This document shows, one piece after another, positions 56,595 through 64,000 of a stretch of DNA of 64,000 bases. Position 1 is the stretch's first letter, and every line of letters starts with the position of its first letter. The notes under the pieces are model-generated. The model had not been told where the DNA came from and ran no database searches. It saw only the letters and a list, made by a program, of their open reading frames with translations. This stretch comes from Tritrichomonas musculus (taxonomy: Eukaryota > Parabasalia > Tritrichomonadida > Tritrichomonadidae), in the NCBI GenBank assembly GCA_039105265.1, contig JAPFFF010000008.1:5766001-5830000 (forward strand), written 5' to 3'. Both the position numbers and the translations under genes were made by a program.

Positions 56595-57089
56595 TTATTT
56601 ATTTAAATATATAATTGTTTTTGCATCCTTTAATCGAAAATAATAAAAATCAATTATCCTTTGATTTCGAATAAGAAAATTTAGAATTTTAATTTTAAAA
56701 GGTTCATAATTTTGAAAATATATATCTGAGCAACGAACTTCTTCACGTGTCATTTTTGGAAGACCGAGTGTGAGCCTCATTAATTCATGAATTTGTTTAA
56801 CAATATTTTTTGAAAATTTTTTTTTCTTTGTGAAAATAGAATAATATTTATTTTTAAAAGTTTGAGCGCTTTCTGAAAGACTGATTTTTCTTTTTGGTTT
56901 TTTTTTATTTTTTTTAGATTTGCCAGATATTTTATTGTTATCAGAATGATCATCGAATATTTCAAAATCATCATTTTGCTGATCGCTGCCATTGGCCAAA
57001 TAATCTGAATATTCCAAACTGTCACTGAAAGATTCGAAAAAAGAGGAATCATCTGCATCGATGTTTGGTACCACTGGTCTTGAATTCAT
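56595..57089 (-). CDS. Host orphan protein with acidic head and basic conserved-looking domain
   Basis: 164 residues. The first 60 are acidic and Ser-rich (SFFESFSDSLEYSDYL; NDDFEIFDDHSD). A Lys-rich nuclear-signal-like stretch (KSKKNKKKPKRKISL) follows. The C-terminal 90 residues look like a compact helical domain (FSKNIVKQIHELMRLTLGLP, REEVRCSDIYFQNYEPFKIK). The leader ATTCATTTTTTATAATG contains a TCATTT initiator match, supporting expression. No family recognised; a nuclear or DNA-binding protein is possible. Confidence 0.7.
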   Translation of the reverse strand: MNSRPVVPNIDADDSSFFESFSDSLEYSDYLANGSDQQNDDFEIFDDHSDNNKISGKSKKNKKKPKRKISLSESAQTFKNKYYSIFTKKKKFSKNIVKQIHELMRLTLGLPKMTREEVRCSDIYFQNYEPFKIKILNFLIRNQRIIDFYYFRLKDAKTIIYLNK

Positions 57090-60000
57090 TATAAAAAATG
57101 AATAAAGCGTTTTTTTTCAAAATATGTTGAAAAGTTCTATAAAGAAATTTTAAATTACTTTTATTTTGATAAATATGTGAATAAAATAGTTTTATATTTA
57201 AAATATAAATATATTAATAAATATTTATGATATAAAAGTTATTATATAAATACTTAAAAAGAATAAATTCATGAAAAAATAGTTTTTTTTTGTCTTATTT
57301 AATTATTTTTTTTCAATGCTTTATAAAATTTTTTGTATGAAAAGGTTTTTCAAATATCAAATACTTTTGAATAAATAGTCAATTTTTTTGAGTAATATTT
57401 GACCATGTGATCTTTTTTATCTGACAATAACTTTCATCCAATTCATTTAAATTATTCAAAAGAATTACTCATATGAAATCATTTTAAATGATATATTTGA
57501 GTATTCATTGTTTTTAATATTTATTTTTATCATTCGTCATTTCATGAATCATGAATAAAAAAAAGCAAATGAGTTATTATGAATCATTGTATATTCCAAT
57601 TATTTTTTTTCTTTTTTATTGTTTAATGAGTTACATATTTGGATCATTTATCCTCAATGCATTTGCACAAATGATTGCTTAAATTCTGATATGATTCCAA
57701 TATTTCATTTAATAATTAAAAATTAAAACATTTATTAATATCTTAAAATAAATTTAAAAGTTGTTAAAGCTTTGTAGCATTTCCACATATTTATCATTGA
57801 TTTCTATATGATTATGAATATTATTTAGATATATTCGATATTATAGTTTTGTAGACTTGAAAACAAAAAAAAAAAAAAAACCTCTTCAAAGATTTTTATA
57901 AACAAAGTTTAAAATGAATGTCCATATGATCACCATATAATAACAAATGAATGCTGATGAGATTAAAATAAAATTTCATATTTTCCAATCATCATTAATA
58001 ATTATTTCAAATTTTCAAATTGAAAATACAAAATCATATTAATATTTTATTATGCAATGATTGATTAGAATAATTTTCATTGTTTTAAACAAAATCTTTT
58101 TAGGAATTTAAAGATGTGTATTAATTCAAAAATGTTGTCCATTTTGAAATATCATGATGATAAAGGAATAAATAGTGAAAAAAATTGCTATATAATGGAT
58201 ATATCAATGAAAATAATTGAAGAATTCATTATTAAATGAATTTGACTACAATTGAATTTTTGAATGATTAAATTGAATTTTTTACAGTTGAGTTGAATTC
58301 AATTTAATCATGAATTGAGCATTAATATAGCATAATTAATTATGATTATAGCATCTAGATATCAATGTAAATCATTATGTTTTTTATTAAAATTAAATAA
58401 TAAATGGCATAAATCTATTTTTAATTTGATTCAGAAATCTTCACAAAATGGTAAAATTTCGATATTGAAAAAATGTGCCTCATTAAAATAAAAATATTTA
58501 ATTTATAATAAAGCAATATTCTTCCAAAGGACATGTAATATTTTTTCAAATGCCTAATAAACATGGATATTGTTTTGTTTTTTAAAAATCATGATTGCTT
58601 GGACTAATTAAATTATTTCAAATTTTCGGGTCAATTTTCTTTTTATATCAATTTTTAGGTGTTGATCTTCTTTTTATTTCATTAACTTTTAATAATAATG
58701 CTTCAGTTTGTTTCATATTTCAGATTTTATACATTCAAAATTGTTTGTAAATGTTTTTGTATTTTTTTTTTAATATAATGCATATATCAAATAGTCTTTT
58801 CTAATTGATATTTATCAGATAAAAGCAAAGAATATATTTTTTATATTGGTATTTTGTACTTATTTTACAAGTTTAATGAAAAACATTTGGTAAAAATATA
58901 TATATATAAAAATAATTTGATTTTTCTTTTTGAATAAAGCTTCTCAATTTTTCAATATGTATTTTCAAAAAAGTAACAATTTGATCAAGATGATTAAACC
59001 ATGAATTATATTCAATGATAAATTGTCAATTTTGAAATTTAATTAAACAACAAAAACAAAAAAAAGGCAATTAAAAAAGTGACGATTATTCTGAATATGG
59101 AAATCATAAAAAAAATATTATGTAATCTATCTTTTTTATTTGCTTTTCAGCATTTAGTTGATAAGCTAAATTCTATTTGAATATAGTTGATCTATTATGT
59201 AATTTAAATACATGAGAATAATCATTAAAAACAGTGGCACATTTTTTCAAATGAATTCTAAATTTAAAAGTTATATCATAACTATGCTCAATTCTTTTGA
59301 TATCGAAGTTTTTAATAACTACAATGGATGTTACGTTGATTTATATAATTAAATATAAGTGATCTTAAAAAAATTTTTTTTGCTAATTTGTAATAATTTT
59401 TTAATGAAAAATGGTTGAAATAAATATGATAAAACGAATATGTATTTGAATTCTATAGCATCATTTCATGTTGTTTATGATAATAAAAAATATTTGCATT
59501 CATATGCATTTGAAAATTTTTGAATCAAATCGCCCTATGCGCATGTGGGAAATAATGTAATTGTACATACTTAATTGAGAATTGGGTATCAATAAAACAT
59601 GAAAAAATTAGATATCTGAGAATGCATTCAATAATACCAAAAAAAAAATTTGCCATAATTTTTTGAATTTATCATTTTTGCAGAGGTATAGAATTAAACT
59701 TTTTCAACGGGTTTTATTAAAATTTAAAGCATCGGTATCTTTATTAATATCCTATAAATATAAATAATAATAACTTCATAATTATATTTAATTCATATTA
59801 TAAATATTAATTTTTATAAATAAGCATTTTTATCATTAAGCAAAAAGATTACATTATAACTCAAAATTGGCCCAAGCGTTTGTTTCCTTCGAAATGCATA
59901 ATAAGTTTTATCCAATAGTTAATCAAATTAGCTGGTTTGAAAAAGAATCGGATCACACAATTTTTTTTTTCTACTTTAATTCCATTATTTTTTTTTTAGT

Positions 60001-60596
60001 TTTTATTGAAAAAGTTATTATTTTTGTTTCAAAACAAAATTGAATTAAAATTCAGAAAACCAAAAATAAACTTAACAAATTTCAATTAAACCAATTTTTA
60101 AAAAATACATATATCTTTATATCTTATGATTATAATATTAATTAAATCATAAATATAATTTTAATATATAGTCCAGATTAATTTAAATATATAAAAATAA
60201 AATTCCTTGGCAAAATTTGGGATTCTATACCTCAATTTTTACGATTTTTCAACTGACTTTTATTCATCAAAACAGAACATTTGATTCTAAAAATCAAAAA
60301 TTATATATGTTATTTCTAAAATATTGTATTTCGTTTTCGTTTGGTATAGTTTAAAAAAATTGATCTCATTAAAATATGATATCATTTGTAAAATATACCT
60401 CTTATAAACAAAAGATTAATTTATCTACAAGGGGAAAAAGAATTGCATCAAATTATCAAAGAAAATAAAATGATCAATGTATTATTTACAAAAATAAAAA
60501 GAAAATGTTCAAAAAAAATTTTGAATTTTTAATAACTTTTTCAATATTTTATTTTCAAACTTTTTCAATATTTTTTTAGCAACCAAAATAAAATCA
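57090..60596. other. AT-rich host intergenic DNA
   Basis: About 3.5 kb without a credible gene. It holds A-runs (near 57868) and a perfect 16-bp inverted repeat at 58264-58279 and 58296-58311 with a 16-base loop. The last 100 bases should contain the promoter of the Sel1 gene; no clear initiator was found. Confidence 0.65.
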
Positions 60597-63449
60597 ATGG
60601 ATGTAGAAATACCTTCACCCCACAAAATTAATACTCAAAATTTCAAAAAAGTTCGAGATATTAATCCTGGATCGGTGATTCTCGTCGAAAATACGGAGAC
60701 GAGTGACCAATATATTCAATATATATTACCATTTCAAATCGAAACGCCGCAACAACGAAAAGAATTTATATCCAATATCACAGATATTTTCAATATAATG
60801 CAGCATCCTTCTTTTTTACCTCTCATTGGCTTTAGTTATCATGATTTAGAGTCGAATCCAACTCCAACGATACTTACAAATTTGAATTGCCACCGACCAC
60901 TTAGCGAAATCATTGAAAAAGATTCAGAAAAGCTGACAGAAACCAACAAATTCATAATCATATATGGAATGGCCAATATAATTCACCATCTTTGTTTGAA
61001 TAAACTATTCAATTTTGATTTTAAAATAGACAAAATTTTTGTCAACGAATTTTTTTTGCCACAATTTTTTGATGGCCGAATATTTGAAAGGAAAAACGAT
61101 AAACTGACAACGATCGAAGAGAAAGAGAAAATTTTGAATTATTATAGGTCATTCACGTTAATTTCGTATTTCTTAATTACTGGTAAAAAACCGTCAGATT
61201 GCATTGAAAAAGTGGATGATATGAAGACGGAATGGCAAAACCGCTTTTTTCAAAAGTTTTTATTTAAAGATCCATTCAAACCGGTCCAATCACGTAAAGT
61301 TCTCAACGAGCTGATGAAGAATCGGCGTGAATTTGGACAAATTGATGAAGATGAAGTGACCAGATATAAGAAATCAGTTCACAACTACTATTCCAACTAT
61401 AGAAAATATGTTAAAGAAAAGGCTGATCGAGGTGATGTTGAATCTATGGTGATTTTAGCATCTTTGTTTGATTGGCAATTGAATAAGAAAGAAGCATCGC
61501 GTTATTACAAAAGTGCTGCGAATGAAGGAAGCACTGAATCAATGCTCAAGTATGGAGCAATGTTATTTCAAGGTGATGGAATTGAAAGCGACAAAGAGGA
61601 ATCGTTGAAATATATTAAGAAGGCAGCTGATGAAGGAAACATTGAAGCGATGCTTGATTATGGACTCATTTTGAAGGATGATGGAAATGGAATTCAATCG
61701 AACAAAGAAGAAGCAGCCCGATATTTAAAAATGTCAGCCGATCAAGGCGAGACCAATTCGATGATCAATTTAGCACACATGTATTATCAAGGAGACGGCA
61801 TTGAGAAAGATATTGATGAATCAATCAAGTACTTCAAAAATGCAGCCGATAAAGGGAACACGAAAGCGATGCTTGACTATGCGCATGTAATGAAGAAACG
61901 GAATGGAAATGAAGAAGAAATTGTGAAATATTTAAAAATGGCAGCAGATAAAGGTAACACTAAAGGCATGGTTAATTATGGTCTACTTTTAAAGAAGAAT
62001 GGTAAAATTGAAGAAGCTTTGAAATGCATGAAAAATGCAGCTGATTTCGGTGATTCAGACGGACTTTATCATTATGGACTCATGATTGATAATGAAGACA
62101 AAAAGAAAGCGTCGCAATACTACAAAAGAGCGGCTGATAAAGGGAATGTTCATGCAATGTATAACTATGGAAACATGCTTGATGAAGGCGCTGTTATTCC
62201 AATGAATAAAGAAGAAGCAGCGAAGTATTACAAAATGGCAGCTGATCGAGGCTTTGTTGATGCAATTTACAACTACGGACTCATGATGAAGAATGGAATT
62301 GGAATTCAAATGAACAAAGCAGAAGCTTCAAAGTATCTTAAAATGGCAGCCGATCATGGCAACGTTGGTGCCATGTGCAACTACGGACTGATGCTTGATG
62401 ACGGGGATGGAATTCAACAGAATAAAAGTGAAGCAATTCGCTATTATAAAAAGGCAATAAAAAGAGGTGATTCTAATTCAATGTTTAATTATGGTGTCAT
62501 GCTTTTGCTTGGTGATGGTGTTGAGCCAGACAAAGTCAAAGCACTTCGTTATTTTAAATGTGCTGCTGATAACGGACATGTTAAAGCGATGTTTAATTAT
62601 GCAACTTCGTTAAGAAATGGTGATGGAATTCCTGTCAATCAAAAGAAGGCTGCTTATTATTTCAAACTGGCAGCTGATAGAAATCATGTTCAAGCGATGT
62701 ATGATTATGGAATGATGCTGAAAAAAGGTGAAGGTATTAAATCTAACAAATCTGAAAGTCTTCAATATTTAAAAAACGCAGCTGATCGAAATCACATTCA
62801 GGCAATGTTTGAATATGGAATGATGCTGAAGAAAGGCGAAGGAATTAAATCTGATAAATTAGAAAGTGCGAACTATTTGAAAATGGCTGCGGATGGTGGC
62901 CACGTAAAGGCGATGTTTAAATTGGCTTTGTTGCTTGATGAAGGAAATGGAATTCAATGCAATAAAAAAGAAGCTGCAAAATATTATAAATTGGCTGCTG
63001 ATCAAGGAAATTCAGATGCAATGATTAATTATGGTGTCATGTTGGATAGTGGTGATGGAGTTCAATTGAATAAACAAGAGGCAATTAGATATTATAAATT
63101 AGCATCTGAGTTTGGAAATTTCACTGGTATTTTCAATATAGCGGTTATGTTGGATTACGGAAATGGTGTTGATGTTAATAAAAAAGAGGCAGCCGTTTAT
63201 TATAAAATTGCCGCTGATCACGGATTAGTCGATGCAATGTTTAATTACGCTTGTATGCTAAAAAATGGAGACGGAATTGACATTAATAAGATTGAGGCTG
63301 CTCGTTACTTTAAAATGGCAGCAGATCAAGGTCAGGTTGATGCAATGCTAAATTACGGATATATGAGGAAAAATGGAGATGGAGTTGAAATTAATAAAGA
63401 AGAAGCTGCTTATTATTTGAAAATGGCTGCTGATCAGAAAAAAACTTGA
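60597..63449 (+). CDS. Sel1-repeat protein with degenerate kinase-like N-terminal domain
   Basis: 950 residues. Residues 1-260 follow the outline of a protein kinase domain (NTETSDQYIQYILPF, HPSFLPLIGFSYHD, a helical lobe with FIIIYGMANIIHHLCLNKL, and an ITGKKPSDC C-lobe). Glycine-loop lysine, HRD and DFG motifs are not evident, so it is probably a pseudokinase or scaffold. From about 280 to the end there are some 18 Sel1-like repeats of 36 residues (A-x-YYK-x-AAD-x-G-x-x-x-AMxNYGxMLxxGxGI). Sel1 repeats form a superhelix that binds other proteins. Trichomonad genomes carry many genes of this plan. Intron-free and intact. High similarity among some repeats suggests recent internal duplication. 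Confidence 0.9.
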   Translation: MDVEIPSPHKINTQNFKKVRDINPGSVILVENTETSDQYIQYILPFQIETPQQRKEFISNITDIFNIMQHPSFLPLIGFSYHDLESNPTPTILTNLNCHRPLSEIIEKDSEKLTETNKFIIIYGMANIIHHLCLNKLFNFDFKIDKIFVNEFFLPQFFDGRIFERKNDKLTTIEEKEKILNYYRSFTLISYFLITGKKPSDCIEKVDDMKTEWQNRFFQKFLFKDPFKPVQSRKVLNELMKNRREFGQIDEDEVTRYKKSVHNYYSNYRKYVKEKADRGDVESMVILASLFDWQLNKKEASRYYKSAANEGSTESMLKYGAMLFQGDGIESDKEESLKYIKKAADEGNIEAMLDYGLILKDDGNGIQSNKEEAARYLKMSADQGETNSMINLAHMYYQGDGIEKDIDESIKYFKNAADKGNTKAMLDYAHVMKKRNGNEEEIVKYLKMAADKGNTKGMVNYGLLLKKNGKIEEALKCMKNAADFGDSDGLYHYGLMIDNEDKKKASQYYKRAADKGNVHAMYNYGNMLDEGAVIPMNKEEAAKYYKMAADRGFVDAIYNYGLMMKNGIGIQMNKAEASKYLKMAADHGNVGAMCNYGLMLDDGDGIQQNKSEAIRYYKKAIKRGDSNSMFNYGVMLLLGDGVEPDKVKALRYFKCAADNGHVKAMFNYATSLRNGDGIPVNQKKAAYYFKLAADRNHVQAMYDYGMMLKKGEGIKSNKSESLQYLKNAADRNHIQAMFEYGMMLKKGEGIKSDKLESANYLKMAADGGHVKAMFKLALLLDEGNGIQCNKKEAAKYYKLAADQGNSDAMINYGVMLDSGDGVQLNKQEAIRYYKLASEFGNFTGIFNIAVMLDYGNGVDVNKKEAAVYYKIAADHGLVDAMFNYACMLKNGDGIDINKIEAARYFKMAADQGQVDAMLNYGYMRKNGDGVEINKEEAAYYLKMAADQKKT

Positions 63450-63853
63450 TTTTATGAAAATTCTTCTCAGTTTGTTTGTTTGTTTGTTTGAATTTTGATT
63501 AATCTTGTTTAATTAGTTCTTACTAAATTAAAAAGTTAATGAATTATTGATCTTTTTGGAATTAAATTTATTGAATATATTGGTGTTGATATAGAAGTAT
63601 AAAAAAAAAAAAGATTTTTTGCATATGTTTAAAAAAAAAGAAGTTATTTGTAATCATCTAATACTTCATATTTGCTTTAATTAAAACATTAAATTTATAA
63701 AAGTGTCTAATATGTATCCAAATGAAATATTAAATTTAAAAAAAAAAAAAGTTGCTATTTTTGTATAATCCAATCTTATTTATATTCATAATCCATTTAA
63801 TTATAAAATTTATTTATTTATAAAACAATCAAAAATGAAAAAAAAAAAAAATA
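63450..63853. other. AT-rich host intergenic DNA
   Basis: Spacer between the convergent ends of the Sel1 gene and the partial gene. It begins with a TTTG microsatellite (near 63470-63491) and contains A-runs. Nothing else seen. Confidence 0.6.
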
Positions 63854-64000
63854 TTATAAATTAAAATCGAATGGTTGCTGATATCTTTTGGAAGCCTTTT
63901 CAGCCTCAGATTTTTTGACGCTTTGAGCCACGACTTCATCGAATCGAGGATGTAGTTTCTTTAAAGCTAGTGTTAGTATCAGCGATCGAGCAAAGAAATC
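63854..64000 (-). CDS. 3' end of a gene running off the window
   Basis: An open frame enters from the right edge and gives 48 codons before its TAA: FFARSLILTLALKKLHPRFD, then VVAQSVKKSEAEKASKRYQQ and PFDFNL. Base composition is much less AT-rich than the adjacent spacer, supporting a real exon. Helical and basic. Too little remains to name it. Confidence 0.6.
   Translation of the reverse strand, partial: DFFARSLILTLALKKLHPRFDEVVAQSVKKSEAEKASKRYQQPFDFNL

Noticed and set aside
1-64000. tRNA and rRNA genes, introns
   Set aside because: I looked for T-loop (GGTTCGAATCC-like) and rRNA core strings, and for the conserved trichomonad 5' splice motif, and found none that convinced me. Short or diverged cases could be missed by eye.
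1-64000. Bacterial or phage origin of the window, suggested by the fibre repeats and KilA-N
   Set aside because: There are no ribosome binding sites or operons with bacterial spacing. Host-style initiators and TAAA stops, Sel1/pseudokinase gene, DNA transposons with long spacers and Polinton hallmark genes all point to a eukaryotic nuclear genome.

Overview
The window looks like nuclear DNA of a parabasalid protist (trichomonad; the very low GC favours Tritrichomonas or a relative over Trichomonas vaginalis, but this is inference). The host parts are extremely AT-rich, gene-poor and intron-free. They hold a Sel1-repeat protein with a degenerate kinase-like head, of a kind expanded in trichomonads, a small NOPCHAP1-like protein, an acidic/basic orphan gene, and short inverted-repeat DNA elements. 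Where start sites can be judged, many genes have a TCA-Y-T/A initiator (the trichomonad Inr) within about 20-40 bases of the ATG, and many stops read TAAA, the trichomonad stop/polyadenylation overlap.

Host left flank (1-5702): AT-rich non-coding DNA with a large, apparently perfect palindrome (1656-3031, 561-bp arms), the NOPCHAP1-like gene (3676-3999) and a 1.17-kb Mutator-like non-autonomous element (4348-5521) with 18-bp terminal inverted repeats and a 9-bp target duplication.

Centre (5703-52187): one giant Maverick/Polinton, an endogenous DNA-virus-like element of about 46.5 kb, roughly twice the usual size of the family. It is bounded by identical 233-bp GC-rich terminal inverted repeats, beginning AG and ending CT. 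Its genes fall into blocks. (a) Left terminal pair, 5.9-7.0 kb. (b) Virion block, 7.0-35.2 kb: a 3823-residue giant protein, an A32-type packaging ATPase, small membrane-active or membrane proteins, two tandem double-jelly-roll major capsid paralogues, a small capsid-like protein, two long fibre-like proteins, and several lysine-rich SAP-domain or basic proteins likely to coat the genome. (c) Replication and regulation block, 35.3-48.4 kb: protein-primed family B DNA polymerase, KilA-N protein, superfamily 3 helicase, many small coiled-coil proteins, a two-domain surface protein and a retroviral-type integrase. (d) Right terminal genes, 48.5-51.9 kb. Each block has its own promoter signature: a shared bidirectional box at the terminal genes, a CGGTTTTGACA box in block c, and A-rich leaders in block b. 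This suggests timed expression as in a virus. The element is treated as a fossil copy: nearly whole, young by its identical ends, with about two or three visible breaks. I did not recognise an adenain-type protease.

Host right flank (52188-64000): AT-rich DNA with an 825-bp hAT-like inverted-repeat element (54736-55560, 8-bp target duplication), an orphan gene (56595-57089), the 950-residue Sel1-repeat gene (60597-63449), and the 3' end of another gene running off the window (63854-64000).
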